Assembly: GCF_900110245.1 (NCBI RefSeq)
Contig: NZ_FOCZ01000006.1
Coordinates: forward strand, 249,004 to 313,003
Direction: 5' to 3'
Origin: Niastella yeongjuensis
GTDB taxonomy: Bacteria > Bacteroidota > Bacteroidia > Chitinophagales > Chitinophagaceae
Length of the DNA stretch: 64,000 nucleotides
Under the pieces are notes generated by a model. That model was not told the origin of the DNA. It did not search any database and saw nothing but the letters and a program-made list of their open reading frames with translations. Position 1 is the stretch's first letter. Every line of letters begins with the position of its first letter. This document shows, one piece after another, positions 9,141 through 18,988 of the stretch. A program made the position numbers and the translations under genes.

Positions 9141-9594
9141 CTTTGTTGATTTATATTGTCCGAAATTGGGGGGATTTTTAGGTTACGGATGATTTTCGGT
9201 TACTCATTCATTGTTTTGTAAATTTAGTTTGCAAAACACATATGTTTACACATATCCGTTATAGTTATTGGTTTGTTAATATTGCGGTTATCTATTCAGG
9301 TATATACACAACAATCCCGTTACATGCCAGCCGGACACATGTACAATTCCAGTCAACTGCATTTACAGCTGTAACTATCCAACAGTAAAATATTAACCAG
9401 GCCTTAGAAGGTCTTTAACAGTAGTCTCCAGTGTATTGCTGGTTAAAACCAGGCATTGGGGGGCCTGGAAACGGGTATTGCCGTGAAGTGAAAAATGTTT
9501 TCATAGGGAGAATTACTTCCCCGGTACAAAGCCGCTATTGATTAATTAAAACGCATCCTTGTCACATCAGGTTCTTCTTATCGATTACATCCGG

Positions 9595-10704
9595 TTATTT
9601 ATCCAGTTCGAACAGCACTCCAAACCGCACAGTATTGCTCAATGGATTTCTACTCACCTTGTCTCCGGTAGGAACCAGGTACGAAAAATTAATCGTAGCC
9701 ATATTGAACCGGATGCCGGCGCCGGCAGTAACGTACTGCCAGTTACCGTATGAATATGATTTGCTATTATAGCCAAGGCGGAGATACAGCTGCTCTTTAA
9801 AGGCATACTCAGCACCAAAGCCAAATTGCATGGCGTCGTTATCAAATGAGTTGAACCAGCCGCTTACCGAACTTTTGCTCCGGTAAGCAGGCATATCTTC
9901 TGGTGATTCAGGAACTTTTGGCACTAATAATTTATCTGCCTGCAGGGCAAAAGTCACTTTGTTATCTTCATCCCATGCTTCGGTATAACTACCCCCCACG
10001 CTTAAGTTAGCGGGTAAAAAGTCTTTATTATCAGCATTCTCTGTATAGCCTATTTTGCCACCCAGGTTACTGAGCGAAACACCGGCGGTCCACCCTTTCC
10101 CGTTATCATCTACCCCGTTATAAAAAAAGCTTACGTCTGCAGCCACGGTATGGCCAGCTTTATAACTTGTGCCATTGATGTTGCCGGTGGCCAGTTTGGA
10201 GGAAATGTAACGTACTGCAGCCCCCATGCCTGTCTTTTCACTTAGCTTACGGGAATAACCCAGATCAAATGCCACTTCACGAGGAGATGCGGTTTGCAAT
10301 TTGTTCCCATTATAATCCATAATGGGAATATCGCCGGCATTAAAATATCGCAAAGATGCCGATACGGCCTGCAATTCATCGAGCTGGTGAAAACCTGCCA
10401 GGGTGGCCAGGTACATATTATCGGCTATTTCTTTTAGCCAGGGCGTGTAAGTAGCGCCAATGGCAGTTTTATTTTTGGCGAATGGTATTTTAGCCTGGTT
10501 ATAAAACACACTGTTTGCGTCGGGGCTCAGGGCTATACCTGCATCACCCATCCCCCCACTACGTGCATCAGGTGAAACACGCAAAAAAGGAACAGCTGTA
10601 GTAGTAATATTGATCGTACTACTGGCACCTTCCTGCGCCTTCAATTGTACAGCACTTGTAAGTAAAAGATACGCAGGCACAAACCGGAATATATAACGTT
10701 TCAT
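9595..10704 (-). CDS. PorV/PorQ-family outer-membrane beta-barrel (T9SS-associated)
   Basis: 369 residues, with signal peptide ending near SAVQLKAQ. Seen: AVPFLRVSPDARSGGMGDAG followed by DANSVFYNQAK, the PorV/LptO N-terminal signature, then alternating beta-strand sequence (YAFKEQLYLRLGYNSKSYSYG, GAGIRFNMATINFSYLVP) typical of a barrel. PorV shuttles T9SS substrates from the translocon to the attachment complex. Adjacent genes encode two proteins with T9SS tails, so this copy may be dedicated to them; a separate housekeeping porV probably exists elsewhere. The start at 10704 gives a good signal peptide. The upstream T9SS gene ends 44 bp before it. Confidence 0.85.
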   Translation of the reverse strand: MKRYIFRFVPAYLLLTSAVQLKAQEGASSTINITTTAVPFLRVSPDARSGGMGDAGIALSPDANSVFYNQAKIPFAKNKTAIGATYTPWLKEIADNMYLATLAGFHQLDELQAVSASLRYFNAGDIPIMDYNGNKLQTASPREVAFDLGYSRKLSEKTGMGAAVRYISSKLATGNINGTSYKAGHTVAADVSFFYNGVDDNGKGWTAGVSLSNLGGKIGYTENADNKDFLPANLSVGGSYTEAWDEDNKVTFALQADKLLVPKVPESPEDMPAYRSKSSVSGWFNSFDNDAMQFGFGAEYAFKEQLYLRLGYNSKSYSYGNWQYVTAGAGIRFNMATINFSYLVPTGDKVSRNPLSNTVRFGVLFELDK

Positions 10705-10748
10705 CTAATATTTTTTGTTGAGTTTTGTAAATGAGGGCTTTCCTTCCG

Positions 10749-13418
10749 TTAATGGATCACAACTTTAGTTTTCAGCATTAATCCACTCCCAGCCACCCGA
10801 AGGTTGTAAATACCTGAGGCTATATTGCCAACAGCCACCCGGAAGGTGTTAAACCCTTTCCTTAATGAAACCGCCGTATTTACCAGCCTGGTACCATTCA
10901 CATCAAAGAGTTGAATAGCAGATTTCACATCGTTTACTGAATATACATTTACCTGCAACAGGCCAGGTGCGCTGGTATACGCATTTACATTATCCTGTAC
11001 ATCTCCCTGGGCTGGCAAAATGGTGAGTACGCCATTCTGATACTGTATGGTATAATTGTTCGAGGTGGCGCCTTGCGCTATAAGCGGGTAAGATCCGGCT
11101 ACGGACAAAGTAGTGGCCATCGTGGTCACTGTAGGCAAAGTAGTAAGCGCGCTGGCATCTTCATTCTTTGCAAATCCGGTATACATAATGGTGAAAGCAG
11201 GGTTCTCAGCGCCCTCATTTTTTGACTTATTATCGGGCCTGATGTTCAGGACACCCTTTAGTACGGTTAACGTACGGTCGACCGGAGTAGCAGGAGCACT
11301 TTGAAGATCACCTGCCTGGGCGGCCGTGATCACGGTAGTACCTGCGCCTGTTATATGTATTGAATCCCCGATAACAGTAGCCACAGCCGGATTGCTGCTT
11401 GTATAACTAACTGTCAATCCCGAACTGGCACTTGCGGCCGGTTTAAAATCAGCATCTCCATATTTCATTACCGGTAAGCTCTGGAATGTGATCTGTTGAG
11501 GAGGCAGTGATAAAATGAACAATGTTCCGTTCACAAAGGTGATATCGTAGTTATTTGAAGTGGCATCTTTCACCGTTATAACATAATTCCCCGCGGGAGA
11601 ACCAATATCGGCGCTTGTACTTATTGTAGGCGGTATTAACAGATCCTGGCTGCTTTCGTTCTTTACAAATCCCGCATACGATATAGTTAAAGCGGGATTG
11701 GGCTGCCCAATTAAACGGGTTTTATCCACAGCAGTGATTTGCAAAGGCGCTTTGCGCACATTTAATGTCTGGATAACATCAGAAGCAGGATCAAACGTTG
11801 ATTGATCACCATCCTGTTTTGCCGTTATGGTGGTTGTACCCGGGCCAACTATGTGTATAGTATTATTGACAATGGTGGCTACAGTAAGATCACTGCTTGT
11901 ATAATAAACTGCAAATGTGGAACTGGCTGTTGCACCCGGATTGAAATCAGCATCGCCATACGTTTTGGTTGGCAATGCATTAAAAGTAATTGTCTGGGAT
12001 TGTTTATTACCGATAACCGAAAGCTTTCCCTTTATATAGATAAAGTTATAATTGGGAGAACCGGCTCCGTTTACGTTAATATCATAAGGACCAACCGGAG
12101 AAGAAGCTGTAGCCGTAGTGGTGAGCTGTGGTTTCGGGTTAAGGCTGTTCTCATCATCATTATTTTTAAACCCGCCATAGGTCACGGTAAGCAGCGGCAT
12201 AGCTGTTCCTTGTCTCCAGAACTTATCAACCGCGGTAATGGTTAAATCGGCCTTATTAACAGTTAACTGTTTTATTACATCTGCTGCGGCTCCATAGTTG
12301 TCATCTCCGGATTGACTGGCAGTGATATCGGCAGTACCTGCTCCCACAATATGTATAAAATGGCCATTCACAATGGTAGCCACACTGGGATTGCTGCTGG
12401 CATATGCAACGGTAAGGCCGGAACTGGCGGTGGCAGCCGCATCAAAATCGTTATCCCCATAGGTTGAAATCAGCGGGTTATTAAAAGTGATCTGTTGGTT
12501 TAATTTAACAGGTGCACCGGGGGCAAGTGTTACCACATTGCCATCCAGCACAATTACATTGCTTACCCCGCCATTCGTTGAAATGGTACTTACAGTACCT
12601 CCGCCTGACGCCGGCCACTGGCCATTTGAAGACGTTCTGCCAGCTACATCAACACCATCTAAACCAACTTGCACAATTTTTTGAATACCCTGCGTCAGAT
12701 TATTGGGAATAATGGTACCCCACACCTTATCGATGTTTTCTACATCAGACACATAAAATGACGCATACCCTGCACTTGTAATCGACAGACCATCACTTTC
12801 TGTTACAGTAGCCGTCACCGGTCTGGTGGCAGCCACATCGTCATACAGCAGTATGAAATTTTTGGCGCTCCCACCGGCTGCCGGTGTACTGCGCAGGGCA
12901 GTACCATCAGTACCTGTTGTGCCAAAATCGATCACATTAATGGGACTGGTGGTATTAAGCCTGGTAGTAACAGTAAGGCCATTGGCCCCGTTATTTAGAG
13001 ACAGTCTTATAAAAAGGTTATTACCGGGCGTAAATGTAGCACTGGTACCCGCATCACACGCAAACCAGCCGATATATGTTCCGGCAGCATCAGTTGTAAA
13101 ATCTCCACATTGCGTAGCTATAGCGACATTGGGGCTGGTAAAGCGCTTAAACTCGCCTGTTGCTGGTTTTATAGCAATAAAATTACCTTCACCGGTAGCA
13201 GTCGCTGAGGAGTTGGCGTCAATGAACCGGGCGAAATAACGGTATGTTTTATTAATTTGAAGACCATCGATCTTAAGACGGCAGATAAATGGCACGCGCG
13301 CAGTGGTACCAGCATTGCTCCCCTGTGTAAATTTCGGCATCACCAATTCCGTAACCGTTTGGCTATATCCACTAACAGATAATAGTAACCCTATAAATAT
13401 TGTATAATAAAATCTCAT
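10749..13418 (-). CDS. Large secreted T9SS protein with three MBG/Big-like repeat modules
   Basis: 889 residues. Signal peptide (LLLSVSGYSQ); an N-terminal ~280-residue module paralogous to the 6173-7600 product; then three ~160-residue repeats (about 305-465, 466-625, 626-785). Each repeat opens with QxITF...YGDxDF, passes through VATI...IVGxGT, and continues into a second half with YxGFxKNE...NY. These resemble bacterial Ig-like and MBG-type modules of adhesins. The last ~70 residues (LLQVNVYSVNDVKSAIQLFD to KTKVVIH) form a T9SS-like sorting domain. Likely a surface stalk or adhesin that shares its binding head with the shorter paralogue. Lies between a lipoprotein gene and the PorV-like gene. 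Confidence 0.82.
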   Translation of the reverse strand: MRFYYTIFIGLLLSVSGYSQTVTELVMPKFTQGSNAGTTARVPFICRLKIDGLQINKTYRYFARFIDANSSATATGEGNFIAIKPATGEFKRFTSPNVAIATQCGDFTTDAAGTYIGWFACDAGTSATFTPGNNLFIRLSLNNGANGLTVTTRLNTTSPINVIDFGTTGTDGTALRSTPAAGGSAKNFILLYDDVAATRPVTATVTESDGLSITSAGYASFYVSDVENIDKVWGTIIPNNLTQGIQKIVQVGLDGVDVAGRTSSNGQWPASGGGTVSTISTNGGVSNVIVLDGNVVTLAPGAPVKLNQQITFNNPLISTYGDNDFDAAATASSGLTVAYASSNPSVATIVNGHFIHIVGAGTADITASQSGDDNYGAAADVIKQLTVNKADLTITAVDKFWRQGTAMPLLTVTYGGFKNNDDENSLNPKPQLTTTATASSPVGPYDINVNGAGSPNYNFIYIKGKLSVIGNKQSQTITFNALPTKTYGDADFNPGATASSTFAVYYTSSDLTVATIVNNTIHIVGPGTTTITAKQDGDQSTFDPASDVIQTLNVRKAPLQITAVDKTRLIGQPNPALTISYAGFVKNESSQDLLIPPTISTSADIGSPAGNYVITVKDATSNNYDITFVNGTLFILSLPPQQITFQSLPVMKYGDADFKPAASASSGLTVSYTSSNPAVATVIGDSIHITGAGTTVITAAQAGDLQSAPATPVDRTLTVLKGVLNIRPDNKSKNEGAENPAFTIMYTGFAKNEDASALTTLPTVTTMATTLSVAGSYPLIAQGATSNNYTIQYQNGVLTILPAQGDVQDNVNAYTSAPGLLQVNVYSVNDVKSAIQLFDVNGTRLVNTAVSLRKGFNTFRVAVGNIASGIYNLRVAGSGLMLKTKVVIH

Positions 13419-13435
13419 CTTATTTATTTTAGAAA

Positions 13436-14155
13436 TTAATACAGTTTTTCACCAAGGATGCGGAGAGAATCTCCCGTACCCAACCCTTGCTTTCGAAACA
13501 GGTAAATATTAAAATCAGTCGTTTTTATATCCGAAAAATTCGCCACCTCCGCATACGCCATCGTTTTTCTTTTGCCATCTGTGCTGTAGAATTTCAATTG
13601 TACTTTTCTGGTGGAAGCGTTATAGGCGAGAAAATAACGGGAAAACTCATCTTTTTTCAGGTCAAAACTATCAGTCGCCACGTAAGCCCTCCCATCCGTA
13701 TTGTTCAATACTACTACCTTCAACAAGTCAGGAAGTGCTGCGTGTGTGTAACGGATGGATACTTTTCCATAGCCGTCGGGTGGTAATGATTCATTTACCG
13801 GCGGACCGATCAGCACAAAGTTGGCTTCTGATGCTGGTTGATAAAATGTAATGGAGTTGACAAAACCTGATCTGTAATTGATCACTGTGTCAAACCAGGT
13901 CCGATTAGAAAATGCATCTACCAGCTGAATACGGTGTGCCGGATCATAATATTCCACATTAACGCTTTTTGTTCCATCCGGCGCAAACAGTGAATCTGTC
14001 AAAAGGGTTTCATTTGAAAGTACCTTTAATTGCAACGCATCGGTCGAAAATGTTTTAAACTCCAGGGTTGTATACCTGGGCTCCACAATAGATCGTTCGT
14101 TCCTTGAACAACCCGTCAGATATAAAAAAGCTATAACTATAATTAAATTTCGCAT
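13436..14155 (-). CDS. Small lipoprotein, possibly DUF4397-like
   Basis: 239 residues; clear lipoprotein signal MRNLIIVIAFLYLTGCSRNE. The body looks beta-rich (YTTLEFKTFSTDALQLKV, KVSIRYTHAALPDLLKVVV, KVQLKFYSTDGKRKTMAYAEV); the SIRYTHAA line recalls DUF4397, but the match is by eye only. The gene lies 17 bp before the 889-residue T9SS gene and 29 bp after the TonB receptor gene on the same strand, so it is probably in one operon and may be a cell-surface partner of that receptor. Confidence 0.6.
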   Translation of the reverse strand: MRNLIIVIAFLYLTGCSRNERSIVEPRYTTLEFKTFSTDALQLKVLSNETLLTDSLFAPDGTKSVNVEYYDPAHRIQLVDAFSNRTWFDTVINYRSGFVNSITFYQPASEANFVLIGPPVNESLPPDGYGKVSIRYTHAALPDLLKVVVLNNTDGRAYVATDSFDLKKDEFSRYFLAYNASTRKVQLKFYSTDGKRKTMAYAEVANFSDIKTTDFNIYLFRKQGLGTGDSLRILGEKLY

Positions 14156-14184
14156 TTGGCTAATATTTTAATCCTGAAACAATC

Positions 14185-17100
14185 CTAAAACTTATAACTA
14201 ATGCTGACACTCACACCCATTCCCTTTTTTACTTTATAATTCACCAGATCGAGCGACTCGTTCAATGCATCGCCCTTAGGATCTTCGTTGAACTTTGGTG
14301 AAGTGTCTATGCCGTGACTTTTATCGGTATTGGAATAAATAATAAAAGGCTGGTTCAGTATGTCGGAAAAGTTCAGTTTTATCTCCATTTTTTGTTTCAT
14401 AGGCCGCACATTTAACTGCAGGTCTACCACATCTCTTGGATTTTCATATTGGATCAACGGATGAACGATGCCCCCGTTTACAATACGCCGGCCAATGCGG
14501 TTGTACCCCAGATTAAGGCCCCATGACTTTGCCTGATAATTCAACCCACCGTTGATGATATAGGGCGACAAACCCTGGATAGGCCGGTTCTGATCGTCTA
14601 TGTAGCTGGTATCTTTTCCGGTAAAAGGGCTTTGCGTAACTTCCGCCTTCAATTCTCCCTTCAGCCAGGTATAATTGGCGCTAAAGAACAACCGCTGAAG
14701 CCAGAGACTGGCCGGATCGATAAATGATAATGATTTGCGGATGTCTACTTCAAATCCTTTTGCAGTGGCAGAATACAGGTTGCGGTATTCTACACGATTG
14801 GAGGTGGGTTCAATAAAATAAAAGCGCTCCACCGGTTTTTTAAAGTCTTTATAAAATACAGAGGCCGATAAAATTTCATCGCCCGTAGGATAATATTCAA
14901 AGCGAAGATCATAATTACTGATGTGTGATACTTCCAATCCCTTCTGCCCTACCACTTCGGCCAATTCTGTAAAATCATAGTATATTGTTGGTGAACGCTC
15001 AATAAAATCAGGCCGGGCCAGTGTTTTACTGTAAGCAGCCCGTATATTCATTTTGCTGTTAACACTGTATATTATATTTACCGAGGGCAACCAGTCTTTT
15101 TCATGATAAAGAGAATCATCAAACCTGGGACGACCGGTTGCTACATCGTAAAACACCGTTGACATATTCATTTTATTGTCTTCGTACCTGGCCCCGCCCG
15201 TTATCCTCAACTGGTGAATCGGCTTCAGATCCAGCATCACATATTTGCCCGTCAATGTTTGCTTTCCATTATATCGGTCGCCCAAACTGCTGGCCCGGGT
15301 ACTGGCGGGTTGATACCACAGATCCCCCCGGCCAAAAGCATCCTGTTGTGTAATTTCATAATAAGGTAAACCCCGCGTTGAATTTTCATAAGGCGTAGTT
15401 CCCAATAACCGGAAGTTACCCGCATCAAAATCGGCTTTCCGCTCGCTGTAACTGTATCCAATTTTCAATAACTGGGTTTCATTGAACACCTTAAAGGGTA
15501 AGGAAAAATTCGCACCGGCATTTTTCTTTTTTTCCTTCAATTCCGAGGCGTACATACCACCCAGTAACAGCAAACGGTCGTTCAGGTTATACATATATGC
15601 CCCATCTATCGGCGGATCGAAATTTACCGGTCTGGCTGCTATAAAACGCGAATCAGGTTGTTCCCGGTTCAGTTGGGTATAATCTCCATACCAGTCCAGT
15701 TTCAGATTGGCTTTTGTAAACTTATGTTCTCCCTCCAGCCTGGTTTGCACCAGTTCATTTTCGAGGGTAATCTCTGAGGTACGACGGGCAGGATTCCACC
15801 CCTGACTTGAATAATTCCCGGTTCGATAATCGAACTGGTTACTATATCGTCTGTTATACAGGTTCTTCCAGGAAATACGGTGCCGGGTGGTTTTCCAGGC
15901 AGTATTGAACAAACCACCAATGGTAGTATTATACCGGTATTTTTCACCGTCAAAATCAAATTGACTACTTACCCGCGCATTTCCACCTTCAAAAAACTGT
16001 TCGTTTAAATAGGTAGCGGCGGCAACAAAACCAAGGGTACTTTTTTGGAACCGTTTATTGATACCTCCAGCCAGCTGATAATTTTGCACAGGCGTATAGG
16101 GATAGGTTTTGTATTGCCAGCGATTGGGTACCTGGCTGCCTATTCTCCTTATACCGGCGGTATCATTTCGAACCTGCATGGCATAAGCATCTACGGGATC
16201 CATCAATCTGCCGTCGCCGAACCATTTCCGGTTTTTATCTACAATACCGAATTTTGCCTTGTCGTCACGTTTATAACTCATCATTTCCTTTCCGGTACTG
16301 GCCGAATTAAAACCGGTACCAACGGATACCTGTAAAAAATTTTCAACAGGCACATCCCTTGTATTTACCTGTACTAAACCGCCGGTAAATTCACCCGGAA
16401 GATCAGGTGTGGCGGTTTTATTCACCACCACATTATCCAACAAGGCGCTGGGCACAATATCAAAACTGAAATTTCTTCTATTAGGTTCTGTACTGGGCAG
16501 GGAGGCACCATTGATCAATACGTTATTATAGCGATCACTTACCCCGCGTATAGTTACAAATTTGTCATTCTGCACTGTTATCCCACTCACCCGTTTCAAC
16601 ACCTGTGCCGTATTGTTATCGGGTGTGGCACGAATCTGTTCGGCACTAATGCCATTTGTCATGCTGGCATTGTTTTTCTGCGTCATCAGCAGGGAACGGG
16701 TACTCTCCTTACGGGCGCCGCTGGTTACCACTACAGCCTTCATTTGTTTGGAAGCAGCAGCAAGTACTACGTTCAGATCTGCAGTTTCACCTTCTTTTAC
16801 CACCGCCTCAGTTACACGGCGGGACTGATATCCAACAAATGAAAACTGCAAAGTATAACTACCGGCAGGTAGTGACAACACATACTCCCCACTTACGGAA
16901 GTAGTGGTGGCTTTGGTGTTCGATTCAACCGATATCGATACACCAGGCATTACTTCATTATTCTCATTACGAACAACGCCAGTAAGTTTTCCTGGCTTAG
17001 CCTGGCTTGCCTGGTTAAGATCAAGTGCTGGTTTTGCATTAACCTTTACTGCAATGGTAGTTCCGAGTAAATTGAATTCAAGGTTGGCAAGGCGTTGCAG

Positions 17101-17349
17101 ATTATCCAATGCATTGCCCAGCGATGTATTTTCGAAAACAAAAGATCTGATAGTGATCTTTTCGAGCTGTTCACGGGTATATGAAAAGGTGTAATTGCTT
17201 TGTTTATCCAATTCTTCAATAACCTGGGCAGCAGTCGTGTTCTTTAATTGAATGGAAATTTTTTCTTTTAGTGCGATAACCTGTCCAAATGAAAACAGGT
17301 GAAACGAAAATAAAAAGAGGACAGTTAGTATACCGGTTAGTTTGTTCAT
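14185..17349 (-). CDS. TonB-dependent receptor with N-terminal STN signalling domain
   Basis: 1054 residues, outer membrane. Order: signal peptide to FSFGQ; STN domain about 27-100 (ISIQLKNTTAAQVIEELDKQ); carboxypeptidase-regulatory-like beta-sandwich about 122-205 (GVVRNENNEVMPGVSISVES); plug about 225-330 (RVSGITVQNDKFVTIRGVSD); 22-strand-type barrel ending GVSVSISYKF. The STN domain is the part of FecA-type receptors that contacts the FecR-type anti-sigma protein, and a FecR gene is directly upstream. Ligand unknown; not paired with SusD, so more like a siderophore, protein or peptide receptor than a glycan one. Confidence 0.9.
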   Translation of the reverse strand: MNKLTGILTVLFLFSFHLFSFGQVIALKEKISIQLKNTTAAQVIEELDKQSNYTFSYTREQLEKITIRSFVFENTSLGNALDNLQRLANLEFNLLGTTIAVKVNAKPALDLNQASQAKPGKLTGVVRNENNEVMPGVSISVESNTKATTTSVSGEYVLSLPAGSYTLQFSFVGYQSRRVTEAVVKEGETADLNVVLAAASKQMKAVVVTSGARKESTRSLLMTQKNNASMTNGISAEQIRATPDNNTAQVLKRVSGITVQNDKFVTIRGVSDRYNNVLINGASLPSTEPNRRNFSFDIVPSALLDNVVVNKTATPDLPGEFTGGLVQVNTRDVPVENFLQVSVGTGFNSASTGKEMMSYKRDDKAKFGIVDKNRKWFGDGRLMDPVDAYAMQVRNDTAGIRRIGSQVPNRWQYKTYPYTPVQNYQLAGGINKRFQKSTLGFVAAATYLNEQFFEGGNARVSSQFDFDGEKYRYNTTIGGLFNTAWKTTRHRISWKNLYNRRYSNQFDYRTGNYSSQGWNPARRTSEITLENELVQTRLEGEHKFTKANLKLDWYGDYTQLNREQPDSRFIAARPVNFDPPIDGAYMYNLNDRLLLLGGMYASELKEKKKNAGANFSLPFKVFNETQLLKIGYSYSERKADFDAGNFRLLGTTPYENSTRGLPYYEITQQDAFGRGDLWYQPASTRASSLGDRYNGKQTLTGKYVMLDLKPIHQLRITGGARYEDNKMNMSTVFYDVATGRPRFDDSLYHEKDWLPSVNIIYSVNSKMNIRAAYSKTLARPDFIERSPTIYYDFTELAEVVGQKGLEVSHISNYDLRFEYYPTGDEILSASVFYKDFKKPVERFYFIEPTSNRVEYRNLYSATAKGFEVDIRKSLSFIDPASLWLQRLFFSANYTWLKGELKAEVTQSPFTGKDTSYIDDQNRPIQGLSPYIINGGLNYQAKSWGLNLGYNRIGRRIVNGGIVHPLIQYENPRDVVDLQLNVRPMKQKMEIKLNFSDILNQPFIIYSNTDKSHGIDTSPKFNEDPKGDALNESLDLVNYKVKKGMGVSVSISYKF

Positions 17350-17414
17350 ATCACAGTCTTGTTCTGAATGGCTTTATTTACAGTGTTAAAATCCAATTGT
17401 ATTGTTGTTGCCTG

Positions 17415-18416
17415 CTACTTTTTCACAATAACAATCTTCTCCCCTACTCTTTTATACCGCAGGTCGTGTACAAAAAGAATATTGGTGAGCACCTGTGGCC
17501 AGGTACTGTTGCGGAAACTGGCCGTGATACGTTTGTGTTGCACCAGCGCCGGGTCGCAATCAATATGCACCTGGTACCTGTTTTCTACGCGCTCAATGGC
17601 TTCCTGCAAAGGCACCTCATTAAATACCAGGTATCCTTGAGTCCACAGGGACACATTGGCGGCAGCAACAGGCAACACTTCCCATGATTGGGTTTGCTTT
17701 GAGTATCGTACCATGTGGTCGGGAGAAAGCTCGGTGGTTTGATCGGTAGCAGTATCGTCCAATGCCACCTTACCATGTACCAGGGCAACCTTTACTTCCG
17801 ATTCCTGTTCGTATGCTTCAATATTGAATGCTGTACCCAGTACGCGGGTGCGTAAACTGCCGGTTTCAACAATGAACGGGATTTTTTTATGAGTTGAACC
17901 AGGTTCCAGGGAAGGAACCACTTCAAAAAAACCTTCACCTGATAATTTCACCAGGCGTTTGGTGCGGTTGAATTGTTTGGGATCAAATTCAAGACGGGAA
18001 TACATATTTAACCATACCTGCGACCCATCGGGCAACGTGATGCGTCTGATGCCGGCATGATTGTTCTCGATAACGGTGAGCAGTGGTGTAGTGCCATGAC
18101 TGCCTGATGCGGCGGGTCGGATTACATACCATAATATAATAGCAGAGACGGCCAGTACCAGCCAGCTTGCTGCCACCAGCAAACGACGACGAACTGGTAA
18201 TTTGTGACGCTCAGGTACAATACTGCGTTCATTCATCAACTGCTGATGCATACGGATTTTAACCGCATCCAGTTGTTCTGGCGACAGCATAGTTGATTCA
18301 TCAGAAAGATCGAGCTGGTCTATCCATTGTTGTAGTAACTCGATTTCTTCGGGGGTGCATTCATTGTTCCTGAACCGTTGAAGTAATTCTTCAACTGGTA
18401 GGGGGCTTTGTTTCAT
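17415..18416 (-). CDS. FecR-family anti-sigma/sigma-regulator membrane protein
   Basis: 333 residues. A cytoplasmic N-terminal part (~75 residues), one membrane segment (LLVAASWLVLAVSAIILWYV), then the periplasmic FecR domain with ITLPDGSQVWLNMYSRLEF, GEGFFEV and LGTAFNIEAY, and a C-terminal STN-like region (VPLQEAIERVENRYQVHID). It receives the signal from the STN domain of the TonB receptor 65 bp downstream and controls the sigma factor encoded upstream. A DinB gene separates it from that sigma gene, which is unusual. Confidence 0.92.
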   Translation of the reverse strand: MKQSPLPVEELLQRFRNNECTPEEIELLQQWIDQLDLSDESTMLSPEQLDAVKIRMHQQLMNERSIVPERHKLPVRRRLLVAASWLVLAVSAIILWYVIRPAASGSHGTTPLLTVIENNHAGIRRITLPDGSQVWLNMYSRLEFDPKQFNRTKRLVKLSGEGFFEVVPSLEPGSTHKKIPFIVETGSLRTRVLGTAFNIEAYEQESEVKVALVHGKVALDDTATDQTTELSPDHMVRYSKQTQSWEVLPVAAANVSLWTQGYLVFNEVPLQEAIERVENRYQVHIDCDPALVQHKRITASFRNSTWPQVLTNILFVHDLRYKRVGEKIVIVKK

Positions 18417-18474
18417 ACATCATAGTAATAACGCAGTTGGCAAATAGTACCATGCCGCGAATATTACCAAAATG

Positions 18475-18978
18475 TTAAGAGAAAGCCGGCGAGTAAAGGT
18501 GTTTTAAAACGTTCATATGGTGTAGTTCATGGCCTATGGTGGCCTTCAAAAATGCTTCAACGGGCAGTTCATACTTCCAGGCGGTACCGGTAAGTGCCAG
18601 TTGAGGTTTTGACAAAAAATTGATGAAGCTAATAGATGCATTTCTCACATATTCAAGATCAGTGATCAACTGGCTGACGGTGAGCTCATCAAAACGGCTG
18701 TTATCAACAAATGAATTCTGGTCGTAGCCCGGCAAAGGCGTTTTATCTTTTCTGCTGAACCGGAGGGTGCGGTAAGTCATGATGCGCTCATGATCTGTCA
18801 TATGACCAATGATCTGTTTTATACTCCACTTATTGGGGGCGTACCGGTAAGCAGCCTGCTCGTCAGTAAGGGATTTCAGCAGGTTCAAATTTTCCTTTGA
18901 ATTGAATAATTGGATATAATCTCTATCGCCTAATAATTCAATATAGTACGGGAATCCATCGATGATCGAGTATCTCAT
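18475..18978 (-). CDS. DinB-superfamily protein
   Basis: 167 residues, cytoplasmic four-helix metalloprotein of the DinB/YfiT type. Seen: NKWSIKQIIGHMTDHERIM with one predicted metal His, and a C-terminal GHELHHMNVLKHLY with the other His ligands. Members include thiol-dependent transferases, but the substrate cannot be assigned here. It starts 10 bp after the sigma gene stop and ends 58 bp before FecR, so it is probably co-transcribed with both. Confidence 0.85.
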   Translation of the reverse strand: MRYSIIDGFPYYIELLGDRDYIQLFNSKENLNLLKSLTDEQAAYRYAPNKWSIKQIIGHMTDHERIMTYRTLRFSRKDKTPLPGYDQNSFVDNSRFDELTVSQLITDLEYVRNASISFINFLSKPQLALTGTAWKYELPVEAFLKATIGHELHHMNVLKHLYSPAFS

Positions 18979-18988
18979 GTAGCCTATT

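Larger units (their letters stand above)
9083..9594. other. 512-bp intergenic region upstream of the lipoprotein gene
   Basis: No gene seen. Holds copy 3 of the TAGTAATTGTTTAAA element and the right arm of the 18-bp repeat. It also has two direct repeats: GGTTAC at 9181-9186 and 9198-9203 (17-bp period), and ACACATAT at 9236-9243 and 9248-9255 (12-bp period). A CCAGGC/GCCTGG stem-loop lies near 9450-9471. The promoter of the 9082 gene is probably here, but I cannot fix a -33/-7 pair. Confidence 0.6.

Noticed and set aside
12826-13239. 137-codon + frame opposite the T9SS protein gene
   Set aside because: Lies wholly antisense to a well-supported gene with signal peptide and repeats; composition is that of a shadow frame.
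10749-13418. Repeats as a mobile or CRISPR element
   Set aside because: The repeats are ~160-residue protein modules within one open frame, diverged at DNA level.
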